Positions 25,601 through 35,900 of a stretch of 64,000 nt of DNA are shown here, one piece after another. Location: assembly GCA_016858145.1 (NCBI GenBank), contig JAEHOE010000025.1, positions 620,001 through 684,000 of the forward strand. The letters are read 5' to 3'. Source of the stretch: Edaphochlamys debaryana. Lineage: Eukaryota > Chlorophyta > Chlorophyceae > Chlamydomonadales. The notes under the pieces were generated by a model. That model had not been told where the DNA came from. It ran no database searches and worked only from the letters and a program-made list of their open reading frames with translations. Within the stretch, counting starts at the first letter, position 1, and every line of letters starts with the position of its first letter. The position numbers and the translations under genes were made by a program.

Positions 25601-25779
25601 GTGGTGCGCTTTTCACACACGTACCTCAGGCGCAGTTGTCGCTGATCTCTCAGAGCGCATCTGAGAGCGAGGGTTTCGTCGGCGACATCGGTTGCGGCTG
25701 CTGCTGCTGCCGAAGGGCCAAGCACCAAACTCGACGCCGATAGCAGCAGGAACCATGCCGCAAGCCATCTGAGCGTCAT
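16700..25779 (-). CDS. Receptor-type class III nucleotidyl cyclase, copy C; 3' splice-donor lesion, likely ends at 17495
   Basis: Exons (minus): 25625-25779, 25279-25426, 25021-25134, 24772-24885, 24338-24514, 24021-24046, 23833-23906, 23670-23719, 23416-23505, 23185-23301, 22943-23101, 22735-22821, 22287-22368, 22025-22193, 21777-21926, 21269-21662, 21106-21174, 20695-20903, 18877-20540, 18552-18772, then 17499-18436 and former exons 17123-17375, 16974-17018, 16700-16807. The layout is the same as in copy B: signal peptide (MTLRWLAAWFLLLSASSLVL), solute-binding-like ectodomain, membrane helix, cyclase with TDIEDSTRLW and GDSFILAF, a 522-residue insert, RGLRVRMG, and a degenerate second cyclase-like unit. 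At the end of the exon closing near 17499 the donor reads TTGAGT instead of GTGAGT in copy B, so reading through gives a TGA at 17495-17497 and a protein of about 1736 aa. The upper edge of the insert exon (20540) is the least certain boundary. Confidence 0.8.
17495..17499 (-). other. Lost splice donor in cyclase copy C
   Basis: On the minus strand copy B reads G-A-C-T-G then GTGAGTGC at this junction, while copy C reads G-A-T-T-G then TTGAGTGC. The +1 G of the donor is T, and the next in-frame triplets are TGT TGA, a stop. A GT one base upstream would splice out of frame. The downstream exons (16700-17375) still have intact splice sites and reading frame, so the lesion looks recent, or is a variant or sequencing error. 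Confidence 0.7.
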
Positions 25780-28778
25780 CGGCCTCAGCCCGACCACCAG
25801 ACCAGTGAGTCTCTCATGGCGGAGCGCCGGTGGCGAGTAAATGGCTGGGTATATGTACAAGTAGATGGGTCGCCCACTCGCCAAACTTCAATAGCGCCCT
25901 CCCATGAAGCTCAATGGTAACTCTGGATCCGGCAGGGCCAGGCGAAGCGATGTGCCTCACGACGAGGTCGACGTCTAGAGGCCAACTTAATCCCTAACCG
26001 CATTCGCAGGCTCATCTAGTGGTAGTGCCACCGCATCATGGTTGAGAACGGTATCGGCGGGGGTGAACAAGTGGGGACTTGGCCAGTTTGGTATGGCCGT
26101 GCAGTACCGAGCTGAAACCGTCCAGCAGGTTAGGTGGGATCTTTCGCAGCTCCCTCGCCACCGACTCCACAGCCATACTGGAATTTAGATGACCTTAAGC
26201 TGAGTGCGGCTAAGCTTGCAGCCGCTCGCTCGCCGGGTGCGGCCCAAGCTCGCCAGTCCGACTTTATGTTGCACCCGCTGTGCACCATACCAACCAAGCG
26301 CTTCGCTTCGTTGATGTTCTTCTACACCCGCTGTGCACCAATCTTGGCCAGGGGGGGGGGGTAACAACATTAGTCTCCTACACCACCCCACAGAAGTCCC
26401 GACCCCCCCACCCACCCCTTGCCGTACACTGCACACACTGCCGTACATGGCCATACGGTAACCCATTTCCCTCGACTATTGTGTCAATAGGCTGCGCTTC
26501 GTGTGCGCTACTGCCTTGCGCGTGAACCGGAAGCGTCGATGAGGCTTGGGTCCTGTCCCCGCGTCCATGGACCACTCACCGGTACCTTGCATCCGCGCTA
26601 TTCATGTCCTAGGGCTCCTATATGACGAGCCACGGTCATAATAGTACACCCGGACGCCTAGCAGCGGTGGCAGTGCCGGTCGTGACGTGTCCCACGCGCG
26701 GACAAGCCGACATGTGGCACCTGCAGCCACCCTTCGACCACCATCCCTATGGTCTGGGCTCTGTGGTACTCAGGCACAAGCCTCTCCTTTACGCAAGGAA
26801 AGGGCCCCTGGGCTGCGTCAGACCGCTGTGACAAAAGTTCGGACGGGAGCTGTACAAAGTTCGGTCTGACCTTTTGTGCGTGAGTCCTGTGCGTGGCCAC
26901 CGGCGACCTGAGGGAGCGCCCAGCCAGAGCGGAAAGAGAAAGAGGTGGTTCCAACTTTCAAGCATACCGGTACGGAGCTACGGACGCGAGTTGGGTTCAC
27001 AGGACAGGGCAGGGCCAATCTGCCCAGCCGCAAGCAAGAGCTCTCGGAAGCGCAACGCCCAGGCGTATGAACATCAGGCGGCTTGGACGGGATGGTCCAG
27101 ACAACAGGTTGGCACTGAAAGCAAGTTCTGGCAGCCTGCGGCAGCTCTCCAAAGCCCTGCCTTGCTCTCAGCACGCACGTCTTCCCACCTCTGCATCCTC
27201 TTTCCACCTCCACCTCCACTGGCCGCTGCAAACAGGACAGAGGGGCAGTGTGAGCCCACAACCAGAAGGAGCAGGCGCATGACCCGACTGCCGCCTTCAC
27301 CGGGACCCTTCATGATCTCGACCCTCGTCCCGACAATGCGATAGGCCGCCCACAGGTCTGCGTAGTTCGCGACCACGCCCTACGCCCCTCAACCAGCTCT
27401 ACCCTCGTCCCCTGCCGTCCCCTGCTAGCTGCTACAGCGAACACGGCCAGGAGTAACACCGGGGCCGAGGCGGTCCGCGCCGGGGCTCCGTCCCTCAGCC
27501 GCAGTCACCTGCAGTGACCGCGCGCGTCGACCTTTGCGAGGCAACTAGAGCACCCGGCACCCTGAGGTTCCGGACCCAAACCCAAACAGAGGCTCAAGCC
27601 CAGGAGCCTCCGGGCAAGGCAAAGGTCACGTGCTACCATAACTGCTCGACCCCCGCCTCCTCGCTGCTGCCTCTCACCCGCCCTCGCACGGCCCATCGGC
27701 ATGAACACTCTTGCTTACGGTCCAGAGCCAAGCCAAGACCACACACTCTCAGTCGGCCCCACACCAGGCCCGTCCGATACGGTAAGAAGACAGACTCAGA
27801 CTTCGATCAGCAAAGACTATCGATACACCAACGGCCAACTATGCGCAGCAACGGCTACCGGTACATGACAGCACCCAAGTTGCAGCGTCTCAGCCTGCTC
27901 GGCAATGACTCCGAGAAGAGGCTGGTCAGTGGCCTGGCGTCGGCAAGAGGCAAGCGGCGGCGCAATGGCGCACCGGCACTGCCTCGCCCGGGGTGTGCAG
28001 CCAGGCGGCAAGCGTGGCGATGGAATGCTGACTTTGGGCACGACGTCACGGAGCTAAGACACAAACAACTACAACCCGCTAAGCTGCAAATTAATGGGCC
28101 CGCAATTCACGGCGCCACTGGAATGCAATTATTACTGGCACCATTCTATGGTACATTGCGGCAGCCGGCAGCCAGCGGCCCGCAGCGCTTGAACCTATCC
28201 CGACCAGCCGCTGCCGTTCTCGCGCGCAGCCCGAGCCATACAACCGAGAAATGAAGCCGTACAAACATCACCCATCGCCCAAGCAAGCTTGACACTCGAC
28301 CCCTAGTATACATGTTGGTAGACCCGCTGACCCACCTCAACCCCCGCCGCCCATTCTTCACAACAACCTTCTGACTACACACATGGCCTCCTCTGAACCC
28401 ACTGATGTAGGGCTGGATGGCTCTTGAGGCAGCCGTGGGAACAAGCTGCGCGGTCCTTCACCTCCCTCCTCGCCGGCACCCCCTGCCTTCCGCAAGGCCC
28501 CCAGGTCGCACGCTGAGGCTGCCGCGCCCGCAGCCCACCTCCCGGGCAGGCTTCCCAGCAGGTGGTAAGCTGCCGCACACCCAGGCGCTGCTGATGAGCT
28601 CCACCCCCCCGCCTGGGCGCGCTCCACTGCGGGCCCTGCTGCTGAGGTGCCTGCCGCTGCTGCCCCAACTGCACGGCCGCATCCAACTGCGCGGCCACGC
28701 GGCTCTCCCTCGGCCCGTCTGTCCGTCGGCCGGGCGGCGGCGCGCCGGGCGGGGCGGAGCGGGGCGGGCCTCCGCCGC
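25780..28778. other. Gene-poor interval between cyclase copy C and the thioredoxin-like gene
   Basis: Contains the 5' region of copy C and the 3' UTR of the thioredoxin-like gene. A CACCCGCTGTGCACCA motif occurs twice (near 26271 and 26324). A 9-bp inverted repeat (GTCAGACCG / CGGTCTGAC) lies near 26818-26876. Open frames here are short and overlapping and show no splice-linked continuity. No gene is called. Confidence 0.5.
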
Positions 28779-31765
28779 TCAGCTCCTGGCGCTGGGCGCG
28801 CGCGACAAAAGCACCTCGCGGAACGTAGTCTTGAGCTTCCGTACGTCCTCAGCCAGCGCGGCCTGGACCTGCGGGGAGAGGGCGGCGTCCAGGCAGGGCG
28901 GTTGGCAGTCAGGACTTGGCCGGGCCATGCGCGAGGCTGCTGTTCGTGGACACCGCCACCTGCCAGGTCCCAGCAAACCGAGCAGCGGTGGCGTGACCCG
29001 TCGAGACCTCGGGGGCGCCCCACGTGAGCAGCCCGCCCGCCCGCCGTGTGACGACCCCCGACTCACGTAGCAGGTTGGGCCCGTGAGGCGGCGGATGTCG
29101 CGGAGGGACAGGCGGCGCACCTGGAAGGGCCGACAGCGAGGCAGGGAGAACAAGTGAGTCTGCCGCTCCAGCCGATGAGGTCAAGCCCGCGTGGCACCTG
29201 CTGCTCCCGGAATCCGGCCCCACACGCGACCAACTGCCGCTCAGGGACAGGTCTTGCCGGCATGCGAGGTCCTCGCCGAGTAGCCACGGCGTGATCCCGC
29301 GGAATTTGGACTGCTAGCTGCCTGCCCGCAGGGACTGCACCAGTGGAGTCAGCTGCCCTCAACCACCTCACTGAGGAGGCCGGCTGCTGGGACCAACACA
29401 CTGTACTCAGCATGCCATGCTGAGCCAGCGGCCGCAGCCAAGACCATGGTAGCGCACAGGAAGGCCGAAGCTCTGGGACCCCTGGCAGTGCCTTGGGCCC
29501 GCTATAGACTGCAGGCCCGCCTCAAGGAACTCCGTGTAGACTCGTGAGAGGACGACGCAGCCGGCCGGCTTCATTCATCATCCCAACCGGACCAGCTGAC
29601 ACCCTCAGCGAGGTCTTGTGTCATCGTGCACTGCGCTGCATTGCGCTTTGCCTTAATCCCTCAGCAGGGTCTTGTAATCTGCCCGCAGAGGCTCAGGGTC
29701 CCCCACCGCTTGACCCTGCCCACGCTAACATCCCACCAGCACGTCCAGCTGCAGGTAGCGGTGTGGAGGCGTCCCGCAGCATTTCCGATGCTCTGGGAAG
29801 CGCCAGGTGCAGCTGACATACTGCAGGGACCCGACTGAGCGACAGAATACGCCGGAAAAAGGCCTGGAGTCGGAGGGCATTGATCCCCCTACCTGCCGCA
29901 TGCTAAGCGGCCGCTCTACCATTTGAGCTACGACCCCATTCATCTGGATTCTTGATCACAAATGATCTCTGGCCCTCATCAGGATCGAACTGATGACCTT
30001 GGCGTTATTAGCACCACGCTCTAACCAACTGAGCTAGAAGGCCGTCAGTTGAAACCAAGCGTCGGGAACGGATCCGACAGGCTGCCCTGCGGGAACGGAA
30101 CCGACAACCGCAGCCGCAAAGCGGTTCGAGTCTCGGCGCCCACGGGCCCCTTTCCCCTCAGTGAACTCGAAGGCGCCCAGCCTGTGAAACCCCCTTGCGG
30201 TGTAGGGTAGCGGCCTTCACTAGGGGCTGGAAGGGGCCGGAGTGTTGGAGTAGCGCGGGGGTGAGTTCGCCCATCCGGCCCGTGCACGCAGAGCTTTGCC
30301 AACATGCGCCTCTGCTGAAAGAGTTCCGAGCTCTAGCCGCTGCAGCATGTGGTAGTCGCTTGCGCGCTTGAGGTTGCAGTGTGATGGCAAAATTGTTCGC
30401 TCACCATGCACACCTCAAGCAAGCTGCGCGCCGCAGTCGCGTTCATCTCTGCTACGCGCGATATACAAGCAAGCGAAGATATGCATATCTTGCGGCTTGC
30501 GCGCGGCGAGGGTCGGCGGCGATTGCTCGCGACTACAAAGCTCGAGCATGTGCCCTACAGCAAGGGCTAGATCATGACGCCTCTATACTGGGCCCCCTGA
30601 CGGCTCGCAACGCCTCACAACTGCCCACCCACACCGGGTCACCGGGTGACCTGCCCCACGGCCCATCCCGGAAGCCCCGCTGCACTCACCACAGCCCCAT
30701 TGTCCAGGAACAGAAAGCATGGCACCGCGCGCACGTTGTGCAGCCTCGCCAAATCCGAGGCGTCCCCGTAGTCCGTCTCGACGTCGTGCTTGACAAACAC
30801 CACCCTCGCCTGTGTGCGGTGGGCCTGCGGTCGGAGAGCGGCCCCAGGCAGCGGTTCAGCAGCCCACCCAATCCCGATATGCCACACCGGGAGTCACACC
30901 AAACGGCCTCCAAGTTATCGCTTCTACACCCACAGCGTCAAATGTCTGCCGCCGATTCAACTAGCTCTGCGTGCGCCCAGAGCTACTGCAGGGGCGACGC
31001 AGCCCTCCGCCGGCCCCCGCGGCCAGGTGACCCACCCAAACCTTGAACCGAACACACCTCTGTCCTGAGCTGCTCGAAGCGCTGCGCCGCATCCTTGCAG
31101 GAGCCGCACGAGGCCTTGTACAGGAAGGCAATGACAATGGAGGAGCCTGGGGGACGGGGGCCGGGGACCAGGGCGACAGCGGGTGGGGAGGTTGTGAGGG
31201 CGTCGGGAGAGGGGCCCGGCGGATGAACACGGTGCTTGCAGGGCAGGGAGGCTGATTGCCCATGCAGCTAGCTTGTGCTCTCCAGCAGGCGCCAGCGCTC
31301 AAAGGCACCGCTAGCCCCCCGCGTGCCATCCGCTCAGCCGTCAGGGCGTCAGCCCCATGCCTGAGAGCTTGCCCCGCTCCAGATACGGTGATCTTCCCCA
31401 CCGACCCTTCTTGCCTGCGCCCTGGCCCCGCCCGCTCTGGTGTGGAAACCCTCAGGCCACGTGGCATGCCCCACCACGTCCCGCCCAGTGGCCTGGGCCA
31501 CCCTCCCGCCTGACGCACCCGCTTGGTCCACTACCACGTCAAGCATCTCGGCATCGTCCACTTCAACCATGTTGCCAGCCGCGACGTCCGCCGCGAGGCC
31601 CGCGATGCGCTTTGAGCGCAACTGTTGACGCTTCCACTGGCCCTCCAGAGCTCCACGGTGATCAATTTGTAGAGCCAGGGGCGTTATCGACACTCGGGCA
31701 GGCCGTCCTGGCTTGCAGCTGCGCGCTGGGGCACTGCCGCGGCCCATCCATGACCGCAACGCCAT
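28779..31765 (-). CDS. Organelle-type CGSC thioredoxin-like protein (5 exons, 199 aa)
   Basis: Exons (minus): 31519-31765, 31058-31146, 30690-30809, 29067-29120, 28779-28868; the total of 600 nt closes in frame. The ATG at 31765 is followed by a basic, Ser/Ala-rich leader of about 50 residues that looks like a plastid or mitochondrial transit peptide. The thioredoxin fold is clear: an acidic helix (DDAEMLDVVVDQA), the strand IVIAFLYK, active site A-S-C-G-S-C-K (Cys96, Cys99), FVKHDVETDY, the cis-proline block NVRAVPCFLFLDNG (Pro142), and a C-terminal helix. The active site is CGSC rather than WCGPC, as in some ACHT-type or other thioredoxin-like plastid proteins, but the exact subfamily is not certain. 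Likely role: thiol-disulfide exchange in an organelle. The third intron (29121-30689, 1569 nt) is much longer than the others and carries two tRNA genes on the same strand. It is divergent with the glutamine-synthetase-like gene. Confidence 0.85.
29865..29937 (-). tRNA. tRNA-Ala (anticodon AGC)
   Basis: On the minus strand the 73-nt sequence folds as a cloverleaf. The acceptor stem GGGGTCG pairs with CGACTCC plus discriminator A. D arm GCTC...GAGC, anticodon stem GCCGC/GCGGC with loop TTAGCAT (anticodon AGC), T stem GGGGG/CCCTC. No intron and no encoded CCA, as expected for a nuclear tRNA. It lies inside intron 3 of the thioredoxin-like gene. Confidence 0.95.
29970..30043 (-). tRNA. tRNA-Ile (anticodon AAU)
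   Basis: 74-nt cloverleaf on the minus strand. Acceptor GGCCTTC pairs with GAGGGCC plus A. D arm with GTTGGTT loop, anticodon loop CTAATAA (anticodon AAT), T arm ATCAG-TTCGATC-CTGAT. It sits 32 nt upstream (in the minus direction) of tRNA-Ala, in the same host intron. Confidence 0.95.
30476..30491. repeat. Perfect 16-bp palindrome in the host intron
   Basis: AAGATATGCATATCTT, self-complementary over its whole length, in the intron that holds the tRNA genes. No function can be assigned. Confidence 0.6.
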
Positions 31766-32916
31766 GCGCCCGGCTGTCTTCCGCTTGGCTCCGTTTCGGT
31801 GAGTCGTGGCTCAACTTGCAGTCGTGTTTGATGGTTGAGAGTGTGAACGCTCGGCGCGGTCTTTGAAGTCCGAGATTGCAGTTTCGGAGGGCTCCAAGGG
31901 CAGAGGTTTGCGAGGGCGCGTCTACGGTGTAACGGAGCGGAACGGAAGTGGCCTGCGGTGTGCACTGATACTGTGCGAAGAGGACCACAAGGGCTATGAA
32001 GACTCAATCCCGAGCAATGGCCCCCCCCCTCTTACCCGGGGCCGTCCCGCGCCCTCATGCCCCGCCCTCATGCCCCGCGCTTCCCCCCTCCCCACGAGGC
32101 TCATAACTGCTCCAGCCATAACTATGACCATCCCATAGTCCGGCAACGGCCACCCGCCTTAGATCGCCGCCCTCCACGGGCCTCCCTTGCTAGACACGCC
32201 TCGACTGTCCACAAGCTCCTGGCCCAGGATCAAGCATACGGTCTTCTTGGTTCGCGTTACAGCTGGGCCGGTTCTGCAGAGGGGCGGGCGGCTGGCCCTG
32301 GACCTGCCTGGCCCAGGGGCTCGAGCAGAGCAACGACCGAACGGAGGGTCCACCTCTGGCTTCGCCCAAGGCGGTCTGGCCCTCAGGCTGGCGCCCTGCC
32401 GGCAGCCCGTCGGAATGCACGGGCGCCAACACGGCTACCACAAACCCAAGAGATGGCAGCATCACCTGCATTGTGTGCATGAGCAGGGCTACCAGGGCAT
32501 GAACCTGCATAAATGCCTCTGGGCACTTGCCCAACCCTGCCCAGCCGGTCCCCTCCGGTCAGCCCGCCGTTGGTGCTCAGTCATGGGCCTTGGCTCTTGG
32601 CCGACAGCGTTGTTCGGCTCTGAACCCTGGCCCGCAGCCCCTGCAGCGCCATGCCGAGGAGTTAGGCCAGGGGTGACGACCATGACGGTGCCCTTCTCCT
32701 TCCCGCGGGAACCTTCCCGCCGTCCCATCCCCTCCCCGCCGCAGGTCAGGCGTGGGGTTGCGGTTGGCAAAGTGCGCGCCCACCGTTCCCAGGCTTTCCT
32801 CTTGAACAGAATTCACCTGCCATAACCTGCACTACTTAGACAGGCATAGGGTTGCTCAGACAGCGCTTCCCACTTCAATCGAACATTTCAAGGCACGGCG
32901 CAGCAGGGCCTTAAGC
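31766..32916. promoter_or_regulatory. Divergent upstream region of the thioredoxin-like and glutamine-synthetase-like genes
   Basis: 1.15-kb spacer between two divergently transcribed start codons. No coding exon with splice-linked continuity is visible. It should contain both promoters and 5' leaders; no convincing TATA element was found. Confidence 0.5.
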
Positions 32917-35900
32917 ATGGACTACCTTAAGAAGGCGCTAGAAACCACAGGCCTTGTAGACTCCCAGCAGGCTCGGCAGGGGAGCGAAGAAGTCTCGAAA
33001 ACACAGGATGGTCTCATGGGACAGCCTTCCGGCGACGCAGCTCAGCCTAGCCCCATCGTGCGCCCATCAAAGAAGCAGCTGGAGCCCGAGGGTGGATCAC
33101 CGCGGGCTCGGGATGTTCCCGATGCTGCCAGTGCTAAGGCAGTCCGGTGAGCCGGGCCACGCCGACAGCGCTCGCAGTACCTCACATCAACTGGCGAGCG
33201 ACTTGGCTACTCGACCACGCGTACCCGTTCTATGTCGCGCCCCGCCGACACGGCTTTCCCCCCCCCCCACCCCCCAACCAGGCTGCTGTGGTGTGACACA
33301 GCGGGCATTCGCCGGTGCAGGTGGGGCTCACTCGCACGAGCGATTAGCCGGAGCTGGCGACATTGTGGGGAGGGCTCGGTCTGGAGGCCTCTCCATCACC
33401 TCTCCCCCCTCCGCCCCCGCCCCCTCCTCCCCTCTCCCCCCCACACACACCCAGGATCGTCCCTGGCCGCCGCTACGCTGCCGTACAGGCCGGCAGCGGC
33501 GTATGCATCACCACCGCCTGCATGGCCATGCCCGCGTACGGCGACTCGCCGGCCGCGGGCGCGGGCCTGAGCTGCGTGGGCGAAACCCGCATGCTACCCG
33601 TGGAGGGGACCCGCGTGGGCCTGCCCTGGGCCCCGGGGCACCAGATGGCGCTGGTGGAGTTTAGGGCGCCGCGGACCGGTGGGGGAGGGGGGAGGCGTGA
33701 GGAGGGGGCGAAGGCGCGGATGTGGCTTAGGCGGGGAAAAGGCGGGCTGAGAGGCAGAGGCACGCACGATCATGTCGGAGGCACCGAGGGACGGTTGTGG
33801 GGGGAAGGCGGGGAAAGCCGGTGCAGAGAGAGGGTTGTGACCGAGCTGAGCCCCTGCCAAGCCCAACCTCGGCCGCCCCCGCCCCCGCCATCCCTTCCAG
33901 AGGGCCCCTGGGACTGCTGCCCCCGCCGCGCGCTGCGCAACACCCTCAAGATGCTGGAGGACAACTTCAAGCTCACGCTCAAGGTGTGTGGAGGGGGGGA
34001 CTGTGGGGCTTGAGAGGGGGAAAAACGTTTGTCTTGCGGCGTGTGGCGTGTGGGGTGTGTCCGCGCCGTATCGACCTGACTCCTGCATCTGGGCCATCTT
34101 CTCTCCGTGCGCCCACCCACCCGGTAACACGGTCTCGCCCCGCCCGGCCCCACAGGTGGGCTTCGAGGTTGAGTTCCTGCTCCTGGAGCGAGTACCCTCG
34201 GGCCCCGGGGCGGAGGGCGCCGGGGCGGGCGCGGCGGCGGGCGGCACGTCCGGGTCCGGTCCGGGCCTGTACGGCACGTCCTGGCGCCCCGTGGATGCCG
34301 GACTGTACTGCCAGACGTCGGCGGTGAACAAGCAGGCGGCGGGTGAGAGCCGGGGGTGACGGGCAACTGGAGGAAGAGGGCGTTGTGTTCCCGGCAGCTT
34401 CTGGCGTTGCTCCCCAAGCCTCTGTCCACCCAACGGTATCCCACTCCACCCCACCCCTGTCTCACCCAGCCCCCACCCTGATCCCCTCAACCCCAGTCCT
34501 GGATGAGATGGTGGAGGCGCTGGCGGCCGTGGGGGTGGAGGTGCTGCAGTGGCACGCGGAGAGCGCCCCGGGTGGGGTTATGGGGGGGAGTGGGAATGGT
34601 GGTGTGGTGCGGGGGGGGGGCGGGTAGGGACAGGGAGGGTGCCGACGTGGGGTTCATGCTGACGGCGGTGCATGAAGAGTAGCTCACGTCGTGCCGCTGA
34701 CGCTCCGTACCTGTCGTACCGCTCGTACGGCAGGCCAGTACGAGTTCGCCCTGCGATACTACGACGCCCTGGAGTCGTGCGACAAGCTGCTGCTGGCCAA
34801 GGAGGCCATCATGGGGGTGGCGCAGAGGTGGGGGGGTGAGGGGGGGAGAGGGCGAGGGGGGGGGAGGAGGGGTGTCTGATGGCTATGGCTAAGCCAACGC
34901 GCGTTGGATAAGTGTCTCCTTCCCCGGAGCCCCCACAGGGTCCAGCTGCTCCTCGCCTCGCCCGCTGACCCTGCCCCTTGCCGGTCCCCCGCCCCACCCC
35001 CGGCAGCCGCGGCCTGGCCGTGTCCTTCCTGCCCAAGCCCCTGCGCACTGCGGCCGGCAGCGGCTGCCACGCGCACATCAGCCTGTGGCGGGTGAGGCCC
35101 CGAGGGGCGGTGTGGGCAGGACCAGGGGTGCGTAAGCGCGGAGGTGGCGGCCGGGGGCCGATGGGGCAGGGGTGCCAGGGCCCCGGGCAGTTTAACGCCC
35201 TGCCCCCGTCAACCCGCCTGCCGCCTCCCTGTCGCCTTCTGCCCAACGCTCCCAACCCCTCTCCTTAAACCTACCACCACCATCCCTCCCCCTGCTCCCC
35301 ACCGCCTCACACCCCAGGACGGCAAGAGCCACATGGCCCAGTGCAGCGGCGGCGCCGCCTCCTCCCCCGCCGCCTGGATCAGCTCCGTGGCGGGGTCGGG
35401 GGCGGGGGCGTCCATGTCGATGCCTGCGTCGGGAGGCTCGGGCTCCGGCAAGGCCGCCAAGGTGCGAGGGCGGGTGGGCGGGTGAATGGCGGGGCGGGTG
35501 GTTGGGTGTGAACGGCTGCTCGTGTTAGCCGGGGAAGCGTAGGTGGGTGGGTGGCCGGGTGTGCGGGCGGATGGTGTCCAGAGCCCCAGGCGGCGGGGTT
35601 GCTTGCAGGGTGAAGGGGGTGAAGCCGCCCCCTGCACACCGCACTCCACCCAATCTTAGCCCTGCCACCATCCCAACCCACCGCGCCACCCCACCTGACC
35701 CCATGCCACCGCGCCACCCCACCTACCCCACACCACCCCAGGTGGAAGGGGCGGGGGAACCCCATGGCGCCAGTCAGTTGAGGCCCACGGAGGTATGTGG
35801 GGGAGGGAGGGAGGGGGGGGGGAAGAGGGGGCCAGGAGGGAGGAGAGGGAGCCGGGCGGCGAGTGGGGCAGGGCGGGGTGGCGGAGGACAGGGGCGTGGG

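Larger units (their letters stand above)
1..25900. repeat. Tandem segmental triplication of ~11-kb cyclase units
   Basis: Three head-to-tail units on the minus strand with start codons at 3705, 14998 and 25779, a spacing of 11.3 and 10.8 kb. All exon sizes through the ectodomain are identical (for example 114, 114, 177, 26, 74, 50, 90, 117, 159, 87 nt) except exons 1, 2 and 16. Flanking non-coding DNA was copied too: the segment around 5340-5400 matches 16200-16260, and the segment around 3960-4060 matches 15250-15340. Confidence 0.85.

Noticed and set aside
27280..27376. Well-formed ~30-codon minus-strand stretch in the gene-poor interval
   Set aside because: An in-frame stop lies immediately upstream and no splice-linked exon continues it; too short to support any family.
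30060..30160. Possible third tRNA (GGTTCGAGTC T-loop-like sequence) next to tRNA-Ile
   Set aside because: No acceptor stem or anticodon arm of correct size on either strand; at most a degenerate fragment.
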